DNA of 64,000 nt from Prochlorococcus sp. MIT 0701 (GTDB taxonomy: Bacteria; Cyanobacteriota; Cyanobacteriia; PCC-6307; Cyanobiaceae). A program made the position numbers and the translations under genes. Below the pieces are notes generated by a model. That model did no database searches, was not told the DNA's origin, and saw only the letters and a list, made by a program, of their open reading frames with translations. Position 1 is the first letter of the stretch. The number at the start of each line of letters is the position of its first letter. Positions 1-9,590 of this stretch are shown here, piece after piece. Where the stretch lies: the NCBI RefSeq assembly GCF_000760295.1, contig NZ_JNBA01000030.1, forward strand, positions 1 to 64,000. Direction: 5' to 3'.

Positions 1-357
1 GAATCCCTTAACCACATCAGCTCCAAAATTCCCCATTTGGGCACCACCAACTTGCGCTGCAGCTACACCACCAACAGCCCCTGCTTTTGAAGCATCTCCT
101 GTAGGGCCTCCTGGAGCACCAGTGCCAGGGTTGGCATTGCCTGGGTTGGCATTACCTGGGTTGGCATTGCCTGGGTTGGCATTGCCTGGGTTGGCATTGC
201 CTGGGTTGGCATTGCCTGGGTTGGCATTGCCTGGCTTGGCAGGAGGGGGAGACCCGCCACCGCCATGATTACCACCGTGAGCTGCCGTACGCCTCCAGGC
301 TTCTGCCTCTTCTCTTATTTGCTCAATCCTGTTGCGGAAAGCAGTTGAGGCTCTCAT
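1..357 (-). CDS. Partial PGNAN-repeat (collagen-like) protein, C-terminus outside window
   Basis: An open frame starts at an ATG (bases 357-355) and runs off the left edge without a stop, so 119 residues are visible. The N-terminus (MRASTAFRNRIEQIREEAEA) looks like a short charged helix. It is followed by a Gly/His-rich linker, then seven tandem 15-bp units encoding PGNAN, then a Gly/Ala-rich stretch (PGTGAPGGPTGDASKAGAV). No signal peptide is visible in the part seen. Function is unknown; such repeats are usual in flexible or surface-exposed linkers. Another minus-strand frame across the same bases gives an MPTQA repeat, but only the PGNAN frame has a sensible N-terminus and stays open to the edge. 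The gene is cut by the window boundary. Confidence 0.6.
   Translation of the reverse strand, partial: MRASTAFRNRIEQIREEAEAWRRTAAHGGNHGGGGSPPPAKPGNANPGNANPGNANPGNANPGNANPGNANPGNANPGTGAPGGPTGDASKAGAVGGVAAAQVGGAQMGNFGADVVKGF
131..235. repeat. 15-bp tandem repeat, seven units, coding
   Basis: The unit TTGGCATTGCCTGGG is repeated seven times head to tail. One unit carries an A at its ninth base and the last unit has a C as its final base. The 15-bp period keeps the reading frame and encodes PGNAN on the minus strand, so unit number could change by slippage without breaking the protein. Confidence 0.9.
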
Positions 358-746
358 TGAGAAAAAAATGCTTAAGATTCTTTTAGAGACCTACATGAAT
401 TTAGTCAATCAATATTTAACAAAAAGCAGCAAGATCGCCTTCCATTTTTCTTTGCTTTTGCCGATTCCGAGCCAGGAGAAATATTTCCAAGTATTAGGAC
501 TTACCCAAGCCAAGCGACGGAATCACTCTTGCAAGTAACAACTACAGTAGAGGAATTGCCAAGAAGTTAACTTCACTCTCTCAACAAAAAATCCTGCAGA
601 CACTATGAGCTCTTAGCCGGAAGTCTATTCAGCTGCGATTAAACCAAGGAAAGAATTGGTCATCAACAGCATTGAGCATGCTTTGAACCTCACGGCGTGC
701 CACTCGAGCTGAAAACAAGCGTTAGCCGCAATGGAATCTAAGCGAC
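358..746. other. Gene-free interval upstream of cysS
   Basis: About 390 bases lie between the start of the repeat protein and cysS. The two genes are divergent, so promoters for both should be here. Short open frames in this stretch have no recognisable content. I see no RNA gene or strong hairpin. Confidence 0.5.
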
Positions 747-803
747 ATGAGACAGGATGCAGAACGTGTGGCCCTAGCCTCAAAGCAAGCTCCAGCTCTG
801 CCA

Positions 804-2303
804 GTGTCACTGCGGTTCACAAACACCCTCACCCGCCGCACGGAAACCTTTACTCCGCTCAAGGACGGACACGTCAGCATTTACTGCTGCGGCGTCACGG
901 TCTACGACCTCTGCCATCTCGGCCATGCCCGCAGCTACATCGCCTGGGATGTGCTGCGTCGCTATTTGATCTGGCGTGGCTACTCAGTCACCTTCGTGCA
1001 GAACTTCACTGATATCGACGACAAAATCCTCAAGCGTGCCGCTGAAAAGAAATGCTCGATGGAGCATGTCAGCGAGCAAAACATCGAAGCCTTCCATCAA
1101 GACATGGATGCCCTAGGCATCCTGCGGCCCGATCGCATGCCCCGTGCCACACAATGCCTAGACGGGATACGCAGCTTGATCGGAGAATTAGAAGCCAGTG
1201 GGGCTGCCTACTCCGTCGATGGCGATGTCTACTTCGCCGTGATGAAACATCACGGTTACGGCAAGCTCAGTGGTCGTGATCTCAATGAGCAGCAGCAAAA
1301 CGCCGATGGTCGTATAGCCGATACCGAAGAGGCGCGCAAGCAACACCCCTTTGATTTCGCACTATGGAAGGGAGCTAAAAGCGGAGAACCAAGCTTTCCC
1401 TCACCCTGGGGAGCAGGGCGCCCGGGCTGGCATATCGAGTGTTCCGCCATGGTGCGTGAGGAATTGGGCGAAACAATCGATATTCACCTGGGTGGAGCTG
1501 ATCTGATCTTCCCTCATCACGAAAACGAGATTGCTCAATCTGAGGCAGCTACGGGCAAGCAGCTTGCTCGCTATTGGCTACACAACGGCATGGTGAATGT
1601 CGGCGGTCAGAAAATGAGCAAGTCACTTGGCAACTTCACCACAATCAGAGCCCTGCTAGAAAGCGGCATCTCTCCAATGACGCTACGCCTGTTCATCCTG
1701 CAGGCCCATTACCGCAAACCGCTCGACTTCACAGCCGATGCCATCAACGCTGCAGCCACTGGATGGAAAGGCCTTAACGGAGCCCTTGGCCTCGGGAACA
1801 TCTATACCAACACCCTCAACTGGCCTGAAGGCGGACCCCTACAACAAGCAGCTATTCAACCCGACCATTCCTCCAGCCAGGAGCAATGCAACGAGATACG
1901 TCAACACTTCATCGATGCACTGGACGATGACCTCAACACTTCAGGGGCCATCGCAGTGCTCTTCGATCTTGCCCGCCCCCTACGTGCCCTAGCGAACCGC
2001 TTGGAGCGTGGAGACACAAAGGCAATTCAAGAAACAGCGCAGCTGAACTTGCTCCCACGTTGGCAACTGCTGGTGGAGCTGGCCAATGTGCTCGGGCTTG
2101 AGGCCGAAAAAACCGCGCAACCAGCCCCCGATGACAACAACAGGGTTGATGAAAACCATATTCAACTCGCCATTGCCGCTCGCAAAGAGGCCAAAGCCGC
2201 CCGTGATTTCGCCAAAGCCGATCGCATCCGCGACGAGCTGCGCGCCCAAGGCATCGAACTGATCGATAAGCCAGGGGGCCTCACAGACTGGATCAGCAGC
2301 TAA
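804..2303 (+). CDS. cysS: Cysteinyl-tRNA synthetase
   Basis: Class I aminoacyl-tRNA synthetase that charges tRNA-Cys in the cytosol. The catalytic core shows the Zn-site cysteine in [19 protein letters not shown], which also contains the HIGH-type signature (HLGH). The second signature is KMSKS in QKMSKSLGN, and the usual C-terminal anticodon-binding part follows. About 499 residues is close to the family norm. The GTG at 804 places the first residues ([11 protein letters not shown]) exactly where family members begin. An in-frame ATG at 747 would add 19 residues not expected in the family. Neither start has a clear ribosome binding site. Confidence 0.95.
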   Translation: MSLRFTNTLTRRTETFTPLKDGHVSIYCCGVTVYDLCHLGHARSYIAWDVLRRYLIWRGYSVTFVQNFTDIDDKILKRAAEKKCSMEHVSEQNIEAFHQDMDALGILRPDRMPRATQCLDGIRSLIGELEASGAAYSVDGDVYFAVMKHHGYGKLSGRDLNEQQQNADGRIADTEEARKQHPFDFALWKGAKSGEPSFPSPWGAGRPGWHIECSAMVREELGETIDIHLGGADLIFPHHENEIAQSEAATGKQLARYWLHNGMVNVGGQKMSKSLGNFTTIRALLESGISPMTLRLFILQAHYRKPLDFTADAINAAATGWKGLNGALGLGNIYTNTLNWPEGGPLQQAAIQPDHSSSQEQCNEIRQHFIDALDDDLNTSGAIAVLFDLARPLRALANRLERGDTKAIQETAQLNLLPRWQLLVELANVLGLEAEKTAQPAPDDNNRVDENHIQLAIAARKEAKAARDFAKADRIRDELRAQGIELIDKPGGLTDWISS

Positions 2304-2347
2304 TCATCTACCGCGGAACGTTCTGGTTTTCAACCATCAGCGCCTCG

Positions 2348-2437
2348 ATGAGCGACTTCGGCTTCGCCAGCAAGAAATACACGCGCTTCAGCGACATCGA
2401 CAATGCCCACCTCTGCTTTAGAGAGATGGGTCCATGA
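2348..2437 (+). CDS. Possible 29-aa ORF or gene remnant
   Basis: An ATG-initiated frame encodes MSDFGFASKKYTRFSDIDN and ends CFREMGP. The same frame stays open upstream to the cysS stop region (IYRGTFWFSTISAS). The amino-acid make-up looks protein-like rather than random, but I cannot match it to a family. It could be a decayed gene tail between cysS and the convergent symporter gene. Confidence 0.2.
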   Translation: MSDFGFASKKYTRFSDIDNAHLCFREMGP

Positions 2438-2458
2438 ACCCCACCCGTGAACCCTTGA

Positions 2459-3790
2459 TCAGGTCCCAGTCCATGTCTGCAGCAGGTCCACGACGCTAAC
2501 GATCAAACCAAAGGCCACAACAGGTGGTGACACCCAACGCAGCATGAACAGCAACAAGCGACTTAACCCAAATGGTGTCTCACAACCAGCAAGATCTTCC
2601 TTGAAGCGACCGGGCACCACCCAACCCAACAAAACAGCCAGCAGCAATCCACCAAGAATTAACAACAGATTCAGCAGAGAATCCATCCAGCCGAGAACAT
2701 CCGTTGAAGTAGCTGCCGGCAGACCGAGCACAAAAATTACGGCTACAGAGAGCCATACCGCCCGAATACGACTACAACCAAAGCGATCGATCAGGCAAGC
2801 CACTGGCACCTCAAGCAAAGACACCGCAGAGGTGATCGCAGCGATGTAAGCCAACGCGAAAAAAAGCACAGCCACAACACGGCCAGTCTCCCCGAGAGAA
2901 GCCAACCCCGTAGGGATAGAAATGAATAAAGCTCCAACGGTGGAATCGCTGATCACATCCTTGAGAGCAAATGTCATCACCACTGGGAAGGTGATCATCC
3001 CTGCCAGCAAACCCACGGCTGTATCCATGCTCACCACTGCTACCGCTTCGCGAGGCAGGTGATTGCGTCGATCCAAATAGGCGGAATAAGCCAGGATACA
3101 GCCAATCCCAGTGCCAATTGAGAAGAAGGCTTGGTTGAAGGCGTTGCGCACCGTCGTGGTATTGAACAACTGATCAGCGTCCCAGCGGAACAGGAATGTG
3201 TGATACCCCTGCAAGGCTCCCTCGAGAGTGGACGCCCAACACGCCAATGCAATCAGCAACAAAAAAAGCAAAGGCAGCCCCCAGCGAGAGAGGCGCTCAA
3301 TACCACCACGAACACCTGCTGCCACCACCAAAGCAGTAAGCACCAAGCTGAGCATCTGACCCCATAGGGCGTTGCTGCCCTTGCTCACGACACCGAAAAA
3401 ACTCTCCGCCTCCGTCATGTCAGCGGGCAAACCCACCAAAAGGGCATGGAACAGGGTGTGACCGGTCCAACCCATCAACACGGCATAAAAAGCCAAGATT
3501 CCGCAGGGGGCGATCACAAACAGCCAGCCCATCGGTTGCCAGCGGGCTCCAGCTGCTGCAACCGGTGCCAGCAGAGGACTTTTACCCGTACTGCGGCCAA
3601 GCACCATCTCGGCAATCAACACCGGCAGGCAAACCACTAACACAATCACTACATAGAGGAACAGAAACGCCGCCCCACCCCCCTGAGAGGATCGATAGGC
3701 GAAGCCCCAGAGATTGCCCAGCCCCACTGCACTGCCTGCCGCGGCAAGCACAAAGCCCACGCCCGATCGCCAATGTTCCCGAACTGCCAT
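2459..3790 (-). CDS. Neurotransmitter:sodium symporter (NSS/SNF family)
   Basis: Inner-membrane Na+-coupled transporter of the LeuT-fold NSS family, usually carrying amino acids or related amines. The first helix holds the family signature GSAVGLGNLWGFAYRSSQGG, which forms the sodium and substrate site. About a dozen hydrophobic segments follow over 443 residues, a typical bacterial length. The substrate cannot be told from sequence. It is convergent with cysS and divergent from dxr across only 78 bases. Confidence 0.88.
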   Translation of the reverse strand: MAVREHWRSGVGFVLAAAGSAVGLGNLWGFAYRSSQGGGAAFLFLYVVIVLVVCLPVLIAEMVLGRSTGKSPLLAPVAAAGARWQPMGWLFVIAPCGILAFYAVLMGWTGHTLFHALLVGLPADMTEAESFFGVVSKGSNALWGQMLSLVLTALVVAAGVRGGIERLSRWGLPLLFLLLIALACWASTLEGALQGYHTFLFRWDADQLFNTTTVRNAFNQAFFSIGTGIGCILAYSAYLDRRNHLPREAVAVVSMDTAVGLLAGMITFPVVMTFALKDVISDSTVGALFISIPTGLASLGETGRVVAVLFFALAYIAAITSAVSLLEVPVACLIDRFGCSRIRAVWLSVAVIFVLGLPAATSTDVLGWMDSLLNLLLILGGLLLAVLLGWVVPGRFKEDLAGCETPFGLSRLLLFMLRWVSPPVVAFGLIVSVVDLLQTWTGT

Positions 3791-3868
3791 GGCTGGAGAT
3801 CCTTGTTAAGACAAGCTTGCCAGTGTCTGGCCATCTAGTGGGAGACTGGCTTCAACTGCCGGAACAGT

Positions 3869-5122
3869 GTGAAAGCCATCAGCGTGCTGGGCTCCACCGG
3901 TTCGATCGGTACTCAAACCCTCGAGATTGCCGAAGAATTTCCTGAGCAGTTCAGGGTTGTGGCCCTAACGGCCAGTCGCAACTTGTCACTGCTCATTGAA
4001 CAAATCCAGCGACACCATCCCGAGGTTGTTGCCCTCGCCGATGAATCACTTCTGCCAGAGCTGGAGCAGCAGCTCAACGCACTGCCTAGCGAGCAACAAC
4101 CACCTCACTTACCTGAGTTGTTAGCTGGCCCAGAAGGGCTCAATGTGGCTGCCTCATGGGATAGCGCTGATCTCGTCGTCAGCGGCATCGTCGGCTGTGC
4201 TGGGCTACTGCCAACACTGGCAGCAATCAAAGCCGGCAAGGATCTTGCCCTCGCCAACAAAGAAACCCTGATCGCCGCAGCACCTGTCGTGCTGCCTGAG
4301 TTGAAACGCAGCGGCAGTCGGCTGCTTCCAGCAGATTCCGAACACTCGGCCATTTTCCAGTGTCTGCAAGGAACACCCTGGGCTGAGAACGCACGCCTCT
4401 CAACGGGAGTTCCTACCCCTGGGCTGCGCCACATCCAGCTCACAGCATCTGGAGGTGCCTTCCGCGACTGGTCAGCAAAAGATCTCGAGAAAGCCACCGT
4501 TGCCGATGCAACCAGCCACCCCAACTGGAGCATGGGACGCAAAATCACCGTGGATTCAGCCACCCTTATGAATAAAGGGCTAGAGGTCATCGAAGCCCAT
4601 TACCTCTTTGGCATCGACTACGACCAAATCGAGATCGTGATCCACCCTCAAAGCATCATCCACTCGATGATCGAGCTGGCTGATTCCTCCGTGCTGGCGC
4701 AGCTCGGCTGGCCAGATATGAAACTACCAATCCTCTATTGCCTGAGCTGGCCGGAGCGGCTCGAAACACCTTGGCGGCGGCTGAATCTCACCGAAGTAGG
4801 CGAACTCACCTTCCGCGCCCCTGATACCAAGAAATACCCCTGCATGGAACTTGCCTACGCCGCAGGACGTGCCGGCGGGACCATGCCAGCCGTCCTCAAT
4901 GCTGCCAATGAAGAAGCAGTAGCCCAGTTCCTTGAGGAGCGCATCCATTTTCTTGACATCCCGGAAGTGATCGAGGCTGCCTGTGAACGCCACAAGCCAG
5001 ACCTGCAGACACAACCCAACCTTGATGACGTGCTTGCCGTCGATGCATGGGCACGCAAGGCCGTACAAGAGCAGGTGAAACGGGGCAGCCGTCGCCTACC
5101 AATACCAGCTCTGACAGCATGA
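3869..5122 (+). CDS. dxr: 1-deoxy-D-xylulose 5-phosphate reductoisomerase
   Basis: Second enzyme of the MEP isoprenoid pathway; converts DXP to MEP with NADPH and a divalent metal. The N-terminal Rossmann motif is [22 protein letters not shown] and the conserved [11 protein letters not shown] stretch form the substrate and metal site. At 417 residues it is slightly longer than the E. coli enzyme. Translation starts at GTG 3869. Its TGA overlaps the ATG of the following [2Fe-2S] protein (ATGA), which implies coupled translation. In cyanobacteria the pathway feeds carotenoids, the phytol tail and quinones. Confidence 0.96.
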   Translation: MKAISVLGSTGSIGTQTLEIAEEFPEQFRVVALTASRNLSLLIEQIQRHHPEVVALADESLLPELEQQLNALPSEQQPPHLPELLAGPEGLNVAASWDSADLVVSGIVGCAGLLPTLAAIKAGKDLALANKETLIAAAPVVLPELKRSGSRLLPADSEHSAIFQCLQGTPWAENARLSTGVPTPGLRHIQLTASGGAFRDWSAKDLEKATVADATSHPNWSMGRKITVDSATLMNKGLEVIEAHYLFGIDYDQIEIVIHPQSIIHSMIELADSSVLAQLGWPDMKLPILYCLSWPERLETPWRRLNLTEVGELTFRAPDTKKYPCMELAYAAGRAGGTMPAVLNAANEEAVAQFLEERIHFLDIPEVIEAACERHKPDLQTQPNLDDVLAVDAWARKAVQEQVKRGSRRLPIPALTA

Positions 5123-5466
5123 ATTTCAAGGTGAGTCATCACCTACTTCTTTGCGCCACAGCCAACAAGGCGGCCTGTTGCAGTGCAGATGTCGGCAACG
5201 CCAGCTGGGCCAATCTCAAAAAACTAATCAAACAGCTTGATCTCGAAAACATTGATCGCCCAGAAGGTGTGGTTCTGCGTAGCAAGGTCGACTGTCTACG
5301 CATCTGCAACGACGGACCAATCCTGCTGATCTGGCCAGACGGGATCTGGTATGGCGGTGTGACACCAGAACGAATCGAATCAATCGTGAGAGAGCATGTG
5401 CTTGAAGGCCAGCCAATCGAAACTTGGATCATCCGCCGGACACCTCAGCAGCAGAGACATACCTGA
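5119..5466 (+). CDS. Thioredoxin-like [2Fe-2S] ferredoxin family protein
   Basis: A 115-residue protein whose cysteines (C12, C20/C21, C59, C63) match the pattern of thioredoxin-fold [2Fe-2S] ferredoxins, with a CLRIC motif carrying the last two ligands. The ATG at 5119 overlaps the dxr stop codon; an upstream in-frame start inside dxr is less likely. Translational coupling to dxr suggests a role in or near isoprenoid synthesis, where IspG and IspH need electrons, but that is inference. It could equally be a general electron carrier. Confidence 0.8.
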   Translation: MNFKVSHHLLLCATANKAACCSADVGNASWANLKKLIKQLDLENIDRPEGVVLRSKVDCLRICNDGPILLIWPDGIWYGGVTPERIESIVREHVLEGQPIETWIIRRTPQQQRHT

Positions 5467-5484
5467 GTTTTTACTGAGTTTTTG

Positions 5485-6594
5485 TCAAGCCCCAAACTTT
5501 GACAGCCAACGGGCCACCACCTGATCCCCCCAGCAGCCTCCGATTGCATGGAAACCATTGTGGCCGCCGTGGGGTGTCAACAACACTTGGATGCGCTGCT
5601 CACTGGATGGAAACATGTTCGCTGCCAACTGTTGAGCGGCTTCTACTGGCACCCAGGGATCATCTAGCGCTTGCAGGAGCAGTGTCGGCGGCAGGCGGCT
5701 GGGGTTCTCAAGCAAGGCGATCAACGGTGAGGCGCCAGCGTAGTAAGCATCAACATCGCAATAACCCCAGCGCGGGGCTGTGATGGCAGTATCAAACTCT
5801 CGGATCGTTGCTGGCGGGCTCTGCCCCTTCTCCCCATTGAGCACTTCCCTTTCCTGGACAGTCACGCCAAAGGGATCCGCCAACGTTTGACGAATCAACC
5901 GCTGCAGCAACCAACGCTGATAAACCCTGTTGCGGGGTCGCTCGATTGAGGCACTGCAAGCCGCTAAATCAAGGGGACTACTGGTACAAACCAATCCATC
6001 CAAAACCGCTTGACCAGGCGCGCGCGCGTGGCTTGGCTCAAGACAGGCATTGAGAAGCATCGTGCCCCCAAGGGAAATACCTGCCCCAAGCAGAGGGACT
6101 GCGCCTCTCGAAGCAACACCCTCGCGCCCAAGCTGATTACAGAGCTGCCGGGCCCGTAACAACACCGGGCCAAGATCGCTATTGCACTCAGCGGCATAGG
6201 TCCCTGCTGAGAGATGCCGCCCAGGGTCTGCACCACGCAAATTCAAGCGCAGCACGGCAAAACCAGCCGTCTGAAGAGCGCAGGCCATCCGTCGTAGACC
6301 TTCACGTTGACTGGAGCCCCCCAATCCATGCAGCAGCAAAACCAAGCCACGCGCCTGGCGGGTGACTGCAGGGCGATCAAACAAAGCCAACAAATGACCC
6401 GGACCCGCCATACCGCTCGGCAAGGCAGGCACTTCAATTTCAATCGCTTGGCCTCGATCACTTGGCAAGCGCACCGGTCTGAGTGTGTCGCGAAGGGTCT
6501 GCAGATCGCCGCCTAGCCAAGGCAAACGCTGCTTAAAAAGACCAATCCCCAGCTGTTTTAAAAGCTGGGAATCGGTCTCAACCCTTCTTGCCAA
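5485..6594 (-). CDS. YheT-type alpha/beta hydrolase
   Basis: A 369-residue protein with an alpha/beta-hydrolase fold. LLLHGLGGSSQ forms the oxyanion region, GISLGGT carries the nucleophile serine, DDPWVP the acidic residue and HGGHNGF the histidine. Order and spacing match the YheT/UPF0017 family, whose physiological substrates are poorly known. No signal peptide is seen. It overlaps the end of pntB by 17 bases on the same strand and may be the last gene of the pnt transcript. Confidence 0.8.
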   Translation of the reverse strand: MARRVETDSQLLKQLGIGLFKQRLPWLGGDLQTLRDTLRPVRLPSDRGQAIEIEVPALPSGMAGPGHLLALFDRPAVTRQARGLVLLLHGLGGSSQREGLRRMACALQTAGFAVLRLNLRGADPGRHLSAGTYAAECNSDLGPVLLRARQLCNQLGREGVASRGAVPLLGAGISLGGTMLLNACLEPSHARAPGQAVLDGLVCTSSPLDLAACSASIERPRNRVYQRWLLQRLIRQTLADPFGVTVQEREVLNGEKGQSPPATIREFDTAITAPRWGYCDVDAYYAGASPLIALLENPSRLPPTLLLQALDDPWVPVEAAQQLAANMFPSSEQRIQVLLTPHGGHNGFHAIGGCWGDQVVARWLSKFGA

Positions 6595-8017
6595 TGCCGA
6601 GCTCCTTCAGTTCAACCAAAAGATCACCCAACACCTTCTTGGCATCACCAAACACCATGGAAGTATTGGCCAGTTCAAACAGATCATTCTTAATCCCTGA
6701 ATAACCGGCACTCATGCCGCGTTTGACCACAAACACCGTGCGAGCTTCCTGCACATCCAACACAGGCATGCCGTAAAGAGGGGAAGTGGTGTCAGTTTTG
6801 GCCTGGGGATTGACCACATCATTGGCTCCAAGCACCAACACCACATCAGTGGCCGGGAACTCAGGATTGATGACATCCATCTCCTTGAGCTGCTCATAAG
6901 GAACATCAGCCTCAGCCAAGAGAACGTTCATATGGCCAGGCATGCGTCCAGCAACCGGATGAATGGCATAGGTGACCTCAATGCCCCCAGCTTCCAAGAC
7001 ACGGGTAACTTCACGCAGGGTGTGCTGCGCCTGAGCCACTGCCAGGCCATATCCAGGAACAATCACAACCCGCTCTGCCGCCTCAAGGGTGAGCGCACAC
7101 TCCTCAGCGCTGCAACTGGTGATGTTTTTATATTCGCCACCGCCGCCAGAAGCAGCGCTTGCTCCTAACGCTCCACCAAACAACACCGATACCAACGAGC
7201 GATTCATACCGTTGCACATCACCTGAGTAAGGATCAGACCAGCAGCTCCAACCATGGCGCCAGCAACAATCAGCAACTGACTGCCGACAACGAAACCTGC
7301 CGCTGCCGCCGCAACACCTGAATAACTGTTCAACAGTGAGATCACCACTGGCATATCGGCGCCGCCAATCGGTAGCGTTACACCGATTCCCAACAAACCG
7401 GACCCGATCACCAACAGCCACAGCGCACTGACGTTGTCGCCATGGCGGCCAAGCTCGATGGCAGCCACTAGAGACATCACAGCCAGAGCAATATTCACGG
7501 CATGCCGAACATTGCTCTGCATCCAAGGCGGTGTTGACAGCCAGCCCTGCAGCTTTGCCATCGCCACGATTGAACCTGTAAAGGTGATCGAGCCAACAAA
7601 AACAGACACCACAATCGAGATGTCTTCAACCACTGCGCTGCCGGCTTCAACAGCTCCAGCGCCTGTCGGGAAAATTGCAACGCCGAGAGCTACCAGCAAC
7701 GACGACATGCCTCCGCAGCCGTTAAACAGAGCAACGGTCTCCGGCATGGAGGTCATCGGCACGCGCTGCGCTGTGATCGCACCGAGACATCCACCAACCA
7801 CCGTGCCGAAGATGATCCAAATCCAGGCCTCAGCAGAGATGCCGCTGGTGCCGAGATAGTTCACTATCAAGCCCACCGCGGCAAGTGCCATGGCAACAGC
7901 TGCAAGGCGATTGGCCTCACGGGCAGAGCGCACCTTCGAAAGGCCCTTGATCCCAAGGGCAAGGAGTAAAACCGCGACCAGATCAATCGCGAACTTGAGG
8001 ATCTCAGCAATATTCAT
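6578..8017 (-). CDS. pntB: NAD(P) transhydrogenase subunit beta
   Basis: Membrane and NADP(H)-binding subunit of the proton-translocating transhydrogenase, which drives NADPH formation from NADH with the proton gradient. The first half has about nine hydrophobic helices. The C-terminal third is the soluble NADP(H) domain, with VIVPGYGLAVAQAQH and the GANDVVNP motif. Its start codon abuts the stop of the upstream pntA2, giving the operon pntA-pntA2-pntB. 479 residues is typical. Confidence 0.96.
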   Translation of the reverse strand: MNIAEILKFAIDLVAVLLLALGIKGLSKVRSAREANRLAAVAMALAAVGLIVNYLGTSGISAEAWIWIIFGTVVGGCLGAITAQRVPMTSMPETVALFNGCGGMSSLLVALGVAIFPTGAGAVEAGSAVVEDISIVVSVFVGSITFTGSIVAMAKLQGWLSTPPWMQSNVRHAVNIALAVMSLVAAIELGRHGDNVSALWLLVIGSGLLGIGVTLPIGGADMPVVISLLNSYSGVAAAAAGFVVGSQLLIVAGAMVGAAGLILTQVMCNGMNRSLVSVLFGGALGASAASGGGGEYKNITSCSAEECALTLEAAERVVIVPGYGLAVAQAQHTLREVTRVLEAGGIEVTYAIHPVAGRMPGHMNVLLAEADVPYEQLKEMDVINPEFPATDVVLVLGANDVVNPQAKTDTTSPLYGMPVLDVQEARTVFVVKRGMSAGYSGIKNDLFELANTSMVFGDAKKVLGDLLVELKELGIGKKG

Positions 8018-8322
8018 CAGTGGTTGTCCTTGCGGCGAGCGGACTTGCGGCTGAACATGGCCAGCATCCGATCGGTAACGAGAAATCCGCCAATCACGTT
8101 GAACAAGGCGAAACCAAGAGCAACAGCACCCATCGCCAGCAGAGGGGTGTTGTTTCCGGCCTTGATGATCAGGGTGAGAGCGGCCAACATCGTGATCCCC
8201 GAGATCGCATTGGCACCACTCATCAAAGGCGTATGCAAAGTGGGAGGCACCTTGCCGATCAGTTCAAGGCCAAGCAAGCTGCCAAGCAGCAGCACCCAAA
8301 GGGCCTCACTCAAGAACGACAT
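8017..8322 (-). CDS. pntA2: NAD(P) transhydrogenase subunit alpha part 2 (membrane)
   Basis: A 101-residue protein with about three hydrophobic helices, equivalent to the membrane C-terminal part of one-piece PntA. A conserved stretch is MSGANAISGITMLAAL. In this organism the alpha subunit is split into two genes, as in many cyanobacteria and alphaproteobacteria. It shares its end bases with both pntA and pntB, so translation of the three is probably coupled. Confidence 0.93.
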   Translation of the reverse strand: MSFLSEALWVLLLGSLLGLELIGKVPPTLHTPLMSGANAISGITMLAALTLIIKAGNNTPLLAMGAVALGFALFNVIGGFLVTDRMLAMFSRKSARRKDNH

Positions 8323-9515
8323 CAGTTGGGCCCTCCCGTGTTGAGCACATCGTCATGGCGGATCACACCGTTGTGACTGATCAGACATCCGGCAATTAAC
8401 TCATCCTCAGTGTTGAGACTGAGCTGACCGTCCTTCAAAACGGGCTCCAACAGAGCGACCAAATTGCGCGAGTAAAGCGCACTGGCGTGATTGGGAACAC
8501 TGCAAGGGAGATCGGAGGCACCGATCAACTTCACGCCGTTGCGAGCGACTGTTTCACCAGGACGAGTATTCGCACAATTTCCACCCTGTTCAACGGCAAG
8601 ATCGACCACCACAGCACCTGGGCGCATGCGATCGAGCATGAGATCACTGATTAATCGTGGAGCTTTTCTACCAGGCACCTGAGCAGTACAGATCACCACA
8701 TCGGCTTGCGCTAACTGATTGGAGAGCTGCTGACGCTGAGCCGCCAGAAAAGCCTCAGAAGCCTGCTTGGCATAGCCCCCAGACTCATCTGGCCTCTGAT
8801 CAATTTCAGGAGGATCGATAAAGCGTGCCCCAAGTGACTCCACCTGCTCCTTCACGGCAGAGCGGACATCACTGACGTAGACCACAGCACCCAGACGCTT
8901 TGCTGTAGCAACTGCCTGCAATCCAGCCACACCAGCACCTAATACGACGACCCGCGCTGGCTGCACCGTGCCAGCAGCCGTCATCAACATCGGAAAGTAA
9001 CGATCAAGAGCAGCAGCAGCCAACAGCACCGCCTTATAGCCAGCAATATTGGCCTGAGAGGAAAGGGCATCCGCAGACTGTGCCCGGCTAATTCTCGGCA
9101 GCAGCTCTAGGGCCATCGCTGAGAGCTTTGCTGTCTTCAGCGCCGCTGCTAAGGAACTGTTGGCATAAGGCGCCAACAAACCAACAACAAGGGCCCCAGA
9201 TCGCATCCTCGCCAAAGCACTAGCAGAAGGAGATTGAACGCATAGGACGACATCGGCCTGGCTCCAGGCCTGTGAATCTCCCGGAGCAACCAGCTCAGCA
9301 CCAATGGTGTTGAAATCACCATCAACAAAACCTGCGGCAAGGCCGGCGCCACGCTCAACGGCAACCTTGCTGCCCAGAGAAAGAAACTTCTTCACCGTGT
9401 CCGGCGAAGCCGCAACACGGGTTTCTCCCATCGCCGATTCCAACGGAATTAAGAGTCTGGGCAAGAGAGAGGACTGGTTGAACCAGGCGAGATTACGGGG
9501 TCGACCTCCCGGCAC
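8322..9515 (-). CDS. pntA: NAD(P) transhydrogenase subunit alpha part 1 (NAD-binding)
   Basis: Soluble NAD(H)-binding subunit, related to alanine dehydrogenase. It shows IPLESAMGETRVAASPDT at the N-terminus, VLGAGVAGLQAVATAKRLGA for the dinucleotide fold and VVVDLAVEQGGNCANT near the end. The GTG at 9515 has an AGGAAAG ribosome-binding-like sequence six bases upstream. However, family members normally start near a TTG at 9464, which gives MPRLLIPLE, so the first 17 residues are uncertain. It is the first gene of the pnt operon. Confidence 0.93.
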   Translation of the reverse strand: MPGGRPRNLAWFNQSSLLPRLLIPLESAMGETRVAASPDTVKKFLSLGSKVAVERGAGLAAGFVDGDFNTIGAELVAPGDSQAWSQADVVLCVQSPSASALARMRSGALVVGLLAPYANSSLAAALKTAKLSAMALELLPRISRAQSADALSSQANIAGYKAVLLAAAALDRYFPMLMTAAGTVQPARVVVLGAGVAGLQAVATAKRLGAVVYVSDVRSAVKEQVESLGARFIDPPEIDQRPDESGGYAKQASEAFLAAQRQQLSNQLAQADVVICTAQVPGRKAPRLISDLMLDRMRPGAVVVDLAVEQGGNCANTRPGETVARNGVKLIGASDLPCSVPNHASALYSRNLVALLEPVLKDGQLSLNTEDELIAGCLISHNGVIRHDDVLNTGGPN

Positions 9516-9590
9516 CGGGAGCTTTCCTGAAGAAAAGAGTTTTTCAGCTGGCTTTATAGCTAAGAAGGACTGTTAACTCCAACTCCCTCA

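Noticed and set aside
131-235. Short direct repeats resembling a CRISPR array
   Set aside because: Units are 15 bp with no spacers and keep one reading frame; this is a coding tandem repeat.
63-275. Minus-strand MPTQA-repeat reading frame
   Set aside because: It overlaps the PGNAN frame, which has a proper ATG start at 357 and reads through to the edge with sensible flanking sequence.
332-538. 68-aa plus-strand ORF
   Set aside because: It begins antisense to the repeat gene start, has no ribosome site and shows no recognisable content.
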